Assembly: GCA_023091665.1 (NCBI GenBank)
Contig: JALJCQ010000031.1
Coordinates: 372,001 to 436,000, forward strand
Length of the DNA: 64,000 bases
Direction of reading: 5' to 3'
Source of the DNA: Pythium myriotylum
Taxonomy: Eukaryota > Oomycota > Peronosporomycetes > Pythiales > Pythiaceae
Shown here: piece after piece, positions 50,474 to 59,536 of the stretch
Layout of the letters: every line of letters starts with the position of its first letter
Numbering within the stretch: position 1 is the first letter of the stretch
Notes under the pieces: model-generated
The model's database searches: none
Told to the model about the DNA's origin: nothing
Seen by the model: the letters and a program-made list of their open reading frames with translations, nothing else
Position numbers and translations under genes: made by a program

Positions 50474-50611
50474 AAGACGCATAAATGTGGTATGAGTTTT
50501 AGTTGTTGTTCCGTGAAAATGAAAGCATGTAACACTGCGGCAATCGCGGGTTTCTCTCACAATGGAAGACTTGGCAGGGAAGCTGGTTCATTACTCAAAA
50601 TTCGCAGCGAG

Positions 50612-50990
50612 ATGGACGAGTGGGGATTACTCGAGCCGTGGAGTAAGATTCTCAGCAAGAGCCTCGTGCGCCCGAGAGAACAAGAGGTTTTGCTCATGGA
50701 TCCGCGCACGGGCGAACTCTCGATGGCCCCTCACATGACAGATCTGGTCGTTCGCGTTCGAGTGCGAGCTCCGCCAGTGTCGGGGTGAAGAAACGCCCAA
50801 TGTATTGCTCTCGAAGCTTGAGGTATTCGAACTCAAGTTACAGCTGGAGTTGGATGCTGCAAGGAGTTGCTTGGAGATCGTGGGCAGAATCGTGCTGGGA
50901 GCGGCTAGACTGTGCGTTACGAGCACACCTATGGAAATTCGTGGAAACACGGCGAAAAAGAGCTCGTACTGTGCGTGTGATCCAAATTGA
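50612..50990 (+). pseudogene. Decayed N-terminal fragment of a B/D-family gene
   Basis: MDEWGLLEPWSKILSKSLVR and GELSMAPHMTDLVVRVRV parallel the start of gene B (MDDWDFVRPWFDLFAHSLDP, GDFSMAPYLSHLRVYP). The frame stops at 50788; a further family-like helix (ELKLQLELDAARSCLEIVG) continues in another frame to about 50,990. It is truncated and frameshifted. Its presence in the spacer shows that the B/D family extended across this locus before the inverted duplication. Confidence 0.65.
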
Positions 50991-51469
50991 GAGCGACGGG
51001 ACACAGCGTGTGGAATGAGATGTAGTTGGTGCACAAATACGGCTCAACCAATAATGGGCCTGCGGTGAAAACTTCACCGCAGGCCCATTATTGGTTTGGT
51101 TTACGAAGTCTAAGCCAGCTATAAAACATGCACCATTGGTCAGTTTGTACGACTCGACGTCTGATTCATTATGAGGCCGGCATCTGCACGACGAGATGGA
51201 GAAGCACTTCGCCGCCTTCTCCGTTTTCAAATAAATCGATAGATTGTTGGGAATCCTCCTCCAGAAAGTTTTTTTCTTGGACAAAGGTGGAGATTCGTAT
51301 GGAGTGTTCTCCCACCTCAGTAGCGTCGAAGCAAGCCTCGGCTCACAGTGCTACAATTCGTTTCTCATTGCAGTTGCGGCTTTACCGATATTCAACACGT
51401 ATTACCGAACGCAGCTACGGACACAGCCGCGTTATGTCTCCTCCCGTATCTGTAATCACTAGTCTCGAC
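50991..51469. other. Spacer end, no gene recognised apart from the hairpin
   Basis: Contains the perfect hairpin at 51046-51096. A short plus-strand frame (51244-51462) reads smoothly (FLDKGGDSYGVFSHLSSVEA) but has no recognisable family and could be a relic. The right inverted-repeat arm begins at 51470. Confidence 0.4.
51046..51096. repeat. Perfect 24-bp hairpin with 3-nt loop
   Basis: Left arm AACCAATAATGGGCCTGCGG plus TGAA (51046-51069), loop aac (51070-51072), and an exactly complementary right arm (51073-51096). No mismatches. It lies in the spacer about 370 bp from the inner end of the right arm. Confidence 0.97.
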
Positions 51470-53177
51470 CTCGCACAACTACTCGACAGCACCGAGGCGA
51501 CTCAGCAAAGCCAAAGATGCGCCCCACGACGAGCCCGTCGAGTTCTCGGAGCAGCGTGGGACTTATAACATCTCCACGCGAGACCACGACGCTCAGAAAC
51601 GCTACTTTCCGCCGACTCAGAAGCGTTGCCCGGTCGATCTTGCGCAGTCGCCTCCGAAGCGAGCTCGGCTCCGCCGACACCAACTCCAGATACTGCAGCT
51701 TCCGATTTGATCGAAGCATCGTGATGACCGCTTCGACAAGCACATCGTTCCCATGAGGAACAGAGATCGAAAGTTCGTCAAGAACATGCGCAACTCGAGC
51801 AGTCGGGTCTGCTAGTGCTCGAACAAGCGGTAGCATATCCGAGTCTGAGTTGTGGAAAGACACCGAGCGAATGCTGCAGCGACCAGACGCATAGCTCTCT
51901 ACCAGATCCGTGACAGAGAGTTGGAACGGCATACGCAGTCGAAGCACGGCGAGTTGAGGAAACGCTCGAAGCACTGTCGTGAGAACTTTGCTGTACCGAG
52001 CCACTTGATCTCCAGCGACCGCGATCTGGAGCGACAGACTGCTCATGCCACGTGGAAGATACTTGATGACGAGCCACAGGAGACGCCGCGCGCAATCTGC
52101 GGTCTCGACCACGACGGACACGCTACAGGATCGGATCGGCCTCGTTGGAGTCGTCGCCTCTCGTGACCACGAGCTCATGGCCTGCTCAAGTTCCATCTCC
52201 AGAGCGCCAAGATCACCGGCGTTGAGTGTCTTGGAGCAATGTACGTCGACTCTCTCAAGAGATTTGTATTGTGGGTACGATGCTGACAATACGCGAGCCA
52301 CGAGTGCCACGTCTGCTCCATCGTCAATATCGATCGACAGCGTCTCGACTCGATCTCCGCCAGACAGAGAGTCGAACAGACTTGAAGCATCCGAATCGCT
52401 TTTGACATGGACCGAGACTGCGAATGGAGGCTGCGTCGTGCCGTCGAGCAGCTCCACGGTCGTTCTCAGCTCGCTGTTGGTCGCCGCTGACGCCACTGTC
52501 TGAACGTTTCCAACCCGCAGCCCCATCGCGGCGACCGTGGCGATCTGGTCGAGGCCGACGCGGACAGAGACGCCTTCTGCAGGCGGTTGGAACGGCGTCG
52601 CTTCGGTCACGACACCACCGTTCGCATCCAGACTGCGTCCGTAGGCATGCTCGTACAGCATCAGCAGCACGGGCGGCTGGCTTGGCGCGTCGACCACGTT
52701 GAAAGTCAGCGGGATGCGGTAGCCATCGAGCCTCCGCGACGTGTCGAGCGCTCGGAGGCGGCGCAGCGAGGCCGCGTACTGCTCGTTGAGCGCCGTCGGC
52801 GGGTAGTCCTCGACCTGGGGCGCGCCCAGCTCGAAGCACATGGCGCTGCCGGCCTGGGCCGCCGGACACTCGATCTCCACCTCGCAGCCGAGCGTGTCGG
52901 CGTCCCACTCGCTGAGATCCAGCCACGCAGCGCCGGCCTCGTCGTGGAGCAGCCCCCACACGCGCGGATCCACGCGCAGCGCGAGCGCGACGAGCTCGAG
53001 CGCGCAGCGGATCTGCTGGAGCTGGCCGTGCACGTGGAGACCTGTGGCGAGCCGCGAGTAGGGCGACACGCGCAGCCCTCGCACGCGGCGCGCGAGCGAC
53101 GAGGCGTCAGCGACGAGCCACGGATGCGTCACGGGCGCGAGCACGCGGAGCCACGGCGCGAGCGTCGTCGTCTCCAT
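51459..53177 (-). CDS. Gene D, right copy
   Basis: 572 residues from ATG 53177, the reverse-oriented twin of 46133-47848. Two internal differences were seen: Y for D in LVIKYLPRG and K for E in RYSKVLTT. Its last four residues (GRD in place of DP) come from the unique spacer because the repeat ends at 51470. Both copies are full length and could be functional. The two D genes point toward each other across the spacer. Confidence 0.75.
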   Translation of the reverse strand: METTTLAPWLRVLAPVTHPWLVADASSLARRVRGLRVSPYSRLATGLHVHGQLQQIRCALELVALALRVDPRVWGLLHDEAGAAWLDLSEWDADTLGCEVEIECPAAQAGSAMCFELGAPQVEDYPPTALNEQYAASLRRLRALDTSRRLDGYRIPLTFNVVDAPSQPPVLLMLYEHAYGRSLDANGGVVTEATPFQPPAEGVSVRVGLDQIATVAAMGLRVGNVQTVASAATNSELRTTVELLDGTTQPPFAVSVHVKSDSDASSLFDSLSGGDRVETLSIDIDDGADVALVARVLSASYPQYKSLERVDVHCSKTLNAGDLGALEMELEQAMSSWSREATTPTRPIRSCSVSVVVETADCARRLLWLVIKYLPRGMSSLSLQIAVAGDQVARYSKVLTTVLRAFPQLAVLRLRMPFQLSVTDLVESYASGRCSIRSVSFHNSDSDMLPLVRALADPTARVAHVLDELSISVPHGNDVLVEAVITMLRSNRKLQYLELVSAEPSSLRRRLRKIDRATLLSRRKVAFLSVVVSRGDVISPTLLRELDGLVVGRIFGFAESPRCCRVVVRGRD

Positions 53178-53495
53178 GGTGAGGCCGTGGTGGTCGGCGA
53201 GGAGATGAGATCTGGTGAGACGGGGCAGAGGAGGAGGACGAGGAGATCTCGACGGTTTGGTCGGTCGAGATCGTCGAGAAAGGCGCGTTTTGGACAGATC
53301 CGAGGCGAGACTTGATATGATATCGAGTGTTGAGATCAAGTTGCTGCTCGCTTGGTCGAGGCACAACGGTTAAGGCCAACGCTCTCCATGTGCTTGTTGC
53401 GTATCTGGCGATCGATTTGTTACGAGTTACGTCAGCCCATTTGGCCAGGAGATCGACGCATACCGTATAAATACATGTAGAATGTCCAGTGCTGT

Positions 53496-53820
53496 GTGTG
53501 CACTAATCACACCCATCGAAGACTGACGGCGAGCTCGGCTTCGCGCAGCCCGAGCCACCGCCTGCAGGTCTTTGTGGGCTGGGATGGATCGGATCCGTCC
53601 ACCATGTTCGCTCTACCTCAGCAACCCAGAGGCGAGGCGAGAGACTACTCTTCCTTTATCGCCGACGGCAGTGGAACGCGTTCACGCAGAACTCGGCCTA
53701 CTTCGGCACGAGCCGCGACCTCCAGGCCATGCAGAACTACGCCACACGCGTCGTCGACGCGCTGCGAGCACCAGCACGAGGGTAAACGCGGACTTGAGCT
53801 GGAGTTGGTTTCGAAAGATG
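53496..53820 (+). pseudogene. Remnant of an unrecognised gene (right arm)
   Basis: Inverted twin of 45490-45814: SHRLQVFVGWDGSDPSTMFA then, in another frame, QWNAFTQNSAYFGTSRDLQA ending in TAA near 53,783. Identical decay in both arms shows it was already broken before duplication. Confidence 0.4.
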
Positions 53821-53856
53821 ACTATGACATTGACTTTTATGGTTCGGCGATCGCGT

Positions 53857-54202
53857 TCACGTGTATAGCACCTGGTTCCAGTCGCGCCTGTCGCACTTAA
53901 AACTCTCAAAAACCACAACTCGCTTGCATACTCCGACAAATCCAAACACTTGGGCGACAACCTCGGGCGACATGCCTGGTATCGAGCCCAAAGCGGCTCG
54001 TTTTCGCTGGTCGTCAACTCGTATCCCAGACTGCTGCAAGCGGCTCGCAAGAGGGCCGCAAAAAATGGAGTCCTCGACGCCTGCTATACGTAAAAACGCC
54101 AACGTTCGATTCGCTTTAACAATTTCTTCCAGCGCACCGATGTGCGCTTTTGGAAGTAAAATCGGTGGATGAAATTCAAACGAGATTTCTTTCAAGGTCT
54201 GC
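53857..54202 (-). pseudogene. Gene B, right copy, severed C-terminal part
   Basis: Twin of 45109-45453, from the LINE target duplication (54188-54202) to the stop at 53857. It holds the 'MSPEVVAQVFGFVGVCKRVVVF' segment homologous to the end of D. It is separated from the rest of B by the LINE. Confidence 0.85.
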
Positions 54203-56183
54203 CTGGCGGGAAGGTTGGCTATACGCCGATTACAACTCAGTCGCCGCCTGTTTAGCCCCACTGAGACGGCTGCAGGCGTCCAGATTGGGTAGGCTGGATC
54301 CACACGCACTTCTTGGCAGCACCCCATGTTCTGATGATATCCTGCTTGATGAAAATGGCCGCCCAGCCGGCAAAGATGATTTCAATAACTTCTGCACCCT
54401 CTCGGACCGCTTCAAAGACGTTCTCGAACTTGAATGGATCGGGACGACGCAAGTCCGTTTTCCACCATTGCGCGACCACTTCCCCTTGCCAGACAAAGCT
54501 GCTCGTGGGTTCCGCAAACTATGTGATGCACTTGTCTTCAACTATCCTGGCATCTTAGAAGCTCCGGCTCAACCAGACGACATGGTCCTCCGGCCCGCGA
54601 GCCTGGATATATGGCGCTTAAAACAGGATGGCGATGCCTTCGAGCTCGAATGGAACCCTGTAGATGATCTCCGCATCCCGATTGGCAGAGTAACGCCGAC
54701 CAGTGAAGCATCAGCAATAGCTCGGCGCCACCTACGCGATCCAACCGTTCGATTCGACAGGCACCCGTGGCTGGACGAGCCTCGAGGTATTTGGAGCGAG
54801 GCACAAGCCCTCACCTCACAATCTGCCAAGACCTTATTGCTCGCCCCCGCCAAGGCCAAATCAGACAAGGAACACAAAGGGCGACGCAACTGCTGGCAGG
54901 AGCAGGACCCAGTGATCGCGGATGCGCTGGACCATCTCACCTGGAAAGAAATAGCGACCATACCAGGTGCGATCGATTCGCAACGAACCCTACTGGCACG
55001 CCTCAAAGGGAACCGGCTCAGCTTGTGGGACCGGACTCAACAAAGGGTCGGATGCCCACACTGCATCAACCACGGCACAGACACAAAGAACACCGCCCAC
55101 GTCTTTTGGGAGTGCCCGAAGGCACAGCTGGTATGGAATAATCTTCTGACACACTGGACACACCTCTGGTCGCACGACGCCTAGCCAACGCTCGACGCAA
55201 GCAAAGTTGACATTTTTTCTCTTCGATTAACAGCTATCCCGGACCTCCTCTGGACTCACCCCGAGATGCAGCGATTGCCTTTGCCGTCACCGGATGCAGT
55301 CATCGCCACGCACGCAGCGGTGTGCGCAGCTTGGAGACAACATGTCCTCGTCAGCCTCCAGATAATTTGGAACTGGCGGACCTCAGGCGATCATCCTGAC
55401 CAGATCTGGAATACGGAGCATATACGGGGGCTTCTACACACGCGTTTAATGGCGTCGCTCGGTGACTTACGATGGCGTCGAACCGCACACAGCGCAGCCA
55501 CGCCGCACACAGCAGCAGCTCTCGACATCCTCAGACATCCGCAGTGGAGACAAGACGAGTCTTTACCTGACCTTGCATTGGTACCAGGAGACACGCGCTA
55601 CCTTCTTTCCTTCGACGGCGGCTCACGCGGAAACCCTGGGCCTGGGGGCTCAGGAGCAGTAATTGCACGCGTTACCGATGAAGCTACCCACGCAACGGTT
55701 GTGTACACAGCAGCAATGTCCCACGCCGCGCGGACGACCACAAATAACCAAGCAGAGTACAGGGGCCTCGTCACCGGCTTGACCGCAGCCACCCAGTTTC
55801 AATGGACGCCACTAGAGGTGGTCGGCGATAGTATGCTCATTATCCAGCAAATGAAGAGGTACACGGCACCTCAGAACCGGAGACTTCAGCGCTCGTATGC
55901 AGTCGCTCGACGCTTAGCGGACATCCTCGGCGTCCGCACTTGGAAGCATCATCCGCGAGCAGCCAACCGAATGGCAGACGCAGCGGCCAACCTCGCCATG
56001 GACGAGGAACGTAGCAGTCAAGTTCTTCACCCAACTCACCGACCAGAGCACAAGCAAATTGCTGCGCTACTTAGCAGCGACATTGCGTATTACAGAATAG
56101 GACTTCAATCCTAACCAGGCGCTTCACGCCGGCTATAGGTTTCTAGACGAGTAAACCAATAGACCTCACATTGATGATGATGA
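54203..56183 (+). mobile_element. 5'-truncated LINE with RNase H, right copy
   Basis: About 1,981 bp between 15-bp target duplications TCTTTCAAGGTCTGC (54188-54202 and 56184-56198), with a tgatgatgatga tail at about 56172-56183. The plus-strand frame reads through the zinc-finger segment, meets one TAG at 55182-55184, then gives the 282-codon RNase HI part (55266-56114). The same TAG is in the left copy. Non-LTR elements with RNase H and this C-terminal CCHC finger are known in oomycetes; the clade cannot be fixed without the RT. Confidence 0.92.
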
Positions 56184-57805
56184 TCTTTCAAGGTCTGCGC
56201 GAGCTTGGTCGTCGGGTCCGCTAGATCGGCGAGTAGAGCGAAAGGAAAGTCTCTCACAACCCCAAGATCGAGGATCCGCGCGCAACAGCTGCCACTTGCG
56301 TATGCAGCGAGAAGATGTGACAGTGAGTCCAAAGTGGTGGCTCCGAGTCGCAGTTTCAACAAACTTGGGAATGCCCGTAGCACTCTGTCAAGCTGAGCGG
56401 CCTCGAGGGAAACATATGACTTGAATCTATAGAGGCCAGTACCGTTAGTTTTCTTCAGTCCAAATGTCAGTTCCTTTAACTTGCGTGGCAACAAGAACAA
56501 GCTCTGCAAAATCAGCTCAGCTGCTCGATCTTCGTTGGCCAACACACGCAGTCGCATGACCTCCAGCTTCGGTGGCGGTATTCTTCCTTGTATAAGACTC
56601 GGTGCCTCTGGGTCATCAATGAACTCAAGCTCGGTCTCTTCAACAGGCAAGGTTCCACCGCTTGGCAATGCGATGCAGAAGAAATCTTTGCCAAGTGACT
56701 GGCCCTTCAGCACGGGGAAAACGGCATCTGGAGGCAGCAGCTCGCCATCTACTTGACGCTCTTTTCGAAGACGCGCAAGAACCGGGCGCTTGAGTTCGAG
56801 TGCTTCCGTGGCCTCCTCAATCCAATCGGTTTGAGTTGTATCGGCCACCAACTCCACGACCTTGAGTTGCGACAGCCGATCGCCGTTAAGGAGTGCCACT
56901 TCCACAAGCATGGAGAGGTTTTCGATGTCGTGGAGTTTCAGTAAAAGCTTCTGGATGAATCGCCCAAACCACAGCGCTGAGTACAAGTGAAAAACGTCAT
57001 CGATACGCTCGATGCGCATGCCGACTTCGACCATAGAACCAGCGGCCGCCGTGTGAACGAGCTTGATCAGTTCAACTAGCATACGGTTAGTGAACTTCGA
57101 TGTTGTGCGCGTATCGAGCTCTGGAACTTGCACACCGACAGCGAGCAACTGTCGAATATGAGTGACTGGGTCTACATGCTCGCTTTCGGAAGTGAAAATG
57201 ATTTGCTCCACGCTGTCCGGGTGGACTTGAATCGGGCCATAAACGGACTGCGGGATCTCACGAATAATCTCCAGCGGATCCGAGGTCGCTGTTGGTATCA
57301 CGGTCACCGGGATGCGAAATGCTTTCAGCCGTCCGTATTTATCCATAGCACGAATTCGCGCCAAAGTCTCCTCGCACGATTGTCCCACTCGTTCAACATC
57401 GAGAGATTTCTTGAGCGGTTGGAAAAACGCAACCGCGAAGTCAATCTGTAATCGGCTGTGCCATCCCAGTTCCACCCCCAACCCAAGCTCGTGCAATTGC
57501 AACTGCGCTTCGTCCAATGATGATCCGCGCCACAAATTCTTTAGAAGTTTCCACAATGAAGGCTCGACACGCAAGGCAAAGAGAGAGATCTCCATAGCTC
57601 GTCGGAGCAGTGGCAACAGCAACAGCCTGTCCTCCGGGAGGCTGCCGATTCCCTTCAAGTAATCGGAAGGGTAGACCCGTAGATGGCTCAAGTACGGTGC
57701 CATGGAGAAATCGCCTTCGATCCGACGCACAAACATCTTCGCACGCGGATCTAGGCTGTGAGCGAAAAGGTCAAACCACGGGCGAACAAAGTCCCAATCG
57801 TCCAT
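56111..57805 (-). CDS. Gene B, right copy: B/D-family protein, C-terminus replaced by LINE sequence
   Basis: 564 residues from ATG 57805 (MDDWDFVRPWFDLFAHSLDP). Residues 1-540 are native; the last about 24 (HHHQCEVYWFTRLETYSRRE onward) are translated from the LINE 3' end, with the stop at 56111-56113. Compared with D, the C-terminal about 110 residues are missing. Features are all-alpha or LRR-like: a leucine-rich N-terminus (LLLLPLLRRAMEISLFALRV), a middle region with several helices, and the shared block LLAAYASGSCC...LADLADPTTKLAQ. No signal peptide, transmembrane helix or catalytic motif. Whether the truncated protein works is unknown. It is divergent from gene A across 219 bp with a poly-G/C tract. 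Confidence 0.75.
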   Translation of the reverse strand: MDDWDFVRPWFDLFAHSLDPRAKMFVRRIEGDFSMAPYLSHLRVYPSDYLKGIGSLPEDRLLLLPLLRRAMEISLFALRVEPSLWKLLKNLWRGSSLDEAQLQLHELGLGVELGWHSRLQIDFAVAFFQPLKKSLDVERVGQSCEETLARIRAMDKYGRLKAFRIPVTVIPTATSDPLEIIREIPQSVYGPIQVHPDSVEQIIFTSESEHVDPVTHIRQLLAVGVQVPELDTRTTSKFTNRMLVELIKLVHTAAAGSMVEVGMRIERIDDVFHLYSALWFGRFIQKLLLKLHDIENLSMLVEVALLNGDRLSQLKVVELVADTTQTDWIEEATEALELKRPVLARLRKERQVDGELLPPDAVFPVLKGQSLGKDFFCIALPSGGTLPVEETELEFIDDPEAPSLIQGRIPPPKLEVMRLRVLANEDRAAELILQSLFLLPRKLKELTFGLKKTNGTGLYRFKSYVSLEAAQLDRVLRAFPSLLKLRLGATTLDSLSHLLAAYASGSCCARILDLGVVRDFPFALLADLADPTTKLAQTLKDHHHQCEVYWFTRLETYSRREAPG

Positions 57806-57855
57806 CCTCGTCGGGGAATTGAGAATTGTGCAAGGATGCTTGAGGAAGGGGGGAA

Positions 57856-57878
57856 GGGGGGGGGGGGGGGGGGGGGGG
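57856..57878. repeat. Poly-G tract (23 G) in the A/B divergent promoter, right arm
   Basis: Twin of the 20-C tract at 28259-28278, three bases longer. It lies between the start codons of B (57805) and A (58025). Confidence 0.95.
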
Positions 57879-58024
57879 TCTTTCTGAGAAGATGATTTGA
57901 TTGATGGATGGATGTGAAAGTACGAGAGATTGCGTTTTTGTGGTCCTTTCTTGCGGCTTTCTCATCCTCGAGGTGGTGCACACTCCCTCTTTATTCTTGG
58001 TCACCTGCAAAATCTCCGTGAACC

Positions 58025-58996
58025 ATGGCGACTACTCCGTCGATAAAGCTCGTGACACTCGTCGAAATCGCCGACACTGGCGGTGATAAGACTCTATTTG
58101 GTTACGCGTGGCCCGAGCTTCTGGGCACCGTCCGCGGATTCAAGCTTCGAATCCCTTACCATATCAGCTCCATTACGAACCTCTCTGACGTGACTGCCAA
58201 CACGTGGCAAACCCTTGAAGCCTCTTCCGACAATTTCTACTTCATGCTTCTTCCGGACGAACATATTGTGCGAGTCGAGCCCAACTACGACTGCGATCGC
58301 GTTTGTGCCATCCGGTTCGCCTCCACCCTCCGCGTCAGTCAATGGTACGGACAGAGCACAGGAAAATATGTGGCGAATGAGGCTCCTGAAAGCCAGATCA
58401 TCAAGCCCGTCTTTGGCAAGGCTATAGAATGCGAATCAAGTGCAACTCGCTGCGTTGAGCTCGGTGTCGCTCTGATCGCGTCTCCCAGCAAGCTGTCTAG
58501 CGAGCCCGCAGAACCTATCGGTAGATTCGCGCGCTCCAACCTGCTACTCGAGCGCGAATCCGAGGTCCCCATGAGGGAGTTATTCAGCGCATCTCTGCGC
58601 GTTGTAGTGTTGCGAACGTGCCCCGTAGTCTACGACGTGGCTGTTCTCTCTCAGGATCAGTACGAAGAGCTCGTCTTACAGAAGAGTGCCATGTGCGCTG
58701 GAGACGAGAATTGGTTTGTTCTCGCCCCAACAGAAAGAATTCTGGCCGTTGGGGTGTCACTCAAATGTTCACGTACAAAGATTTCGGGATTACGCTTTCG
58801 CACGAATCTCCGATCGTCGGTCGTCTTCGGCCGGAACGGCGACGAGTTACTCTGGTTCGACTGCGAAGCGTATCCGGGATCGGTGATCTGCGGGTTCCAA
58901 GTCGTGGATGACTCGACGTCAGACTTTGAAATCAAGGACATTGGTGTTATCTACAAGCTAGCTGTCGAGAACGAGCACGCGTCTCATGCTGCCTAG
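58025..58996 (+). CDS. Gene A, right copy: protein with two jacalin-like repeats (tentative)
   Basis: 323 residues, the twin of 27141-28112 with seven amino-acid differences (for example D for G in LLPDEHI, N for Y in KYVANEAPE, S for G and P for S in ESQIIKPVFG). Several changes fall in the APEG-like loop that, in jacalin folds, lies near the ligand pocket, so the copies could differ in binding; this is inference. The frame is intact and no signal peptide is visible. A is nearest the outer end of the arm. Confidence 0.7.
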   Translation: MATTPSIKLVTLVEIADTGGDKTLFGYAWPELLGTVRGFKLRIPYHISSITNLSDVTANTWQTLEASSDNFYFMLLPDEHIVRVEPNYDCDRVCAIRFASTLRVSQWYGQSTGKYVANEAPESQIIKPVFGKAIECESSATRCVELGVALIASPSKLSSEPAEPIGRFARSNLLLERESEVPMRELFSASLRVVVLRTCPVVYDVAVLSQDQYEELVLQKSAMCAGDENWFVLAPTERILAVGVSLKCSRTKISGLRFRTNLRSSVVFGRNGDELLWFDCEAYPGSVICGFQVVDDSTSDFEIKDIGVIYKLAVENEHASHAA

Positions 58997-59178
58997 CGGT
59001 GTCGGATGAGCTGAATGGAGTTCGTGCTGCGCTTCAGCAAAACTCCTTCACTCGAGTGATTCCTATCTTCATATCAGGCTTGGCATTTCCAATCAATCAA
59101 CTTCAGTTTTTTTCACCCGCGCTTGACCGATGTGAGAGACAAGAGTGAAGGCAGATCGCTCTTCGTCGCCTCTTGAAA

Positions 59179-59536
59179 TCAGTGTGCTTGATGATTCTTC
59201 AATGTGCTACTCCGTTTGTCTCAAAAGAGGCCTTCATTCTCACGAAAAACCTACCGGAAGCAGGAAAAGTGGAGCCCTGTCATGCACTCGCGATGCTTTT
59301 TGCATAGTTTTCGGACCGTACGTGGTCTACGTAGCAACGGCCTCGTGACAGAACTAACTACAACTCTTTGATGGTATAAATTGTCTCAAGTGCTGACCTT
59401 GAGACAATGCATATCATCGATGAGTTGCAGTGAGTTTTGTTGGTCAAGCATAACCCTGCGCACAGACTGTTTTTTTTCCTCAGTTGTCTGATGGTGACTC
59501 ACGGTTCATCTACCCAAAAGAAATCCCTGTTACAGC
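59179..59536. other. Intergenic region outside the right arm
   Basis: About 360 bp beyond the inverted repeat to the end of the S9 peptidase gene. A short frame (to 59348) has no family resemblance. It contains a small inverted pair, 'ttgtctcaag' and 'cttgagacaa' (59380-59407), around 'tgctgac', which may act in 3'-end formation. Confidence 0.4.

Larger units (their letters stand above)
51470..59178. repeat. Large inverted repeat, right arm (uninterrupted)
   Basis: 7,709 bp, complementary to 26957-28808 plus 41980-47840. It keeps the empty Gypsy target site at 57326-57330, so it shows the state before retrotransposon insertion. It carries gene D, the unknown remnant, B 3' remnant, LINE, B and A. 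Confidence 0.95.

Noticed and set aside
26957..59178. Whole inverted repeat as a simple assembly artefact
   Set aside because: Not rejected outright, but made less likely by scattered substitutions in A, B and D, different poly-C lengths and an empty Gypsy site in one arm only; a haplotype join is still possible and is listed as the refuting test.
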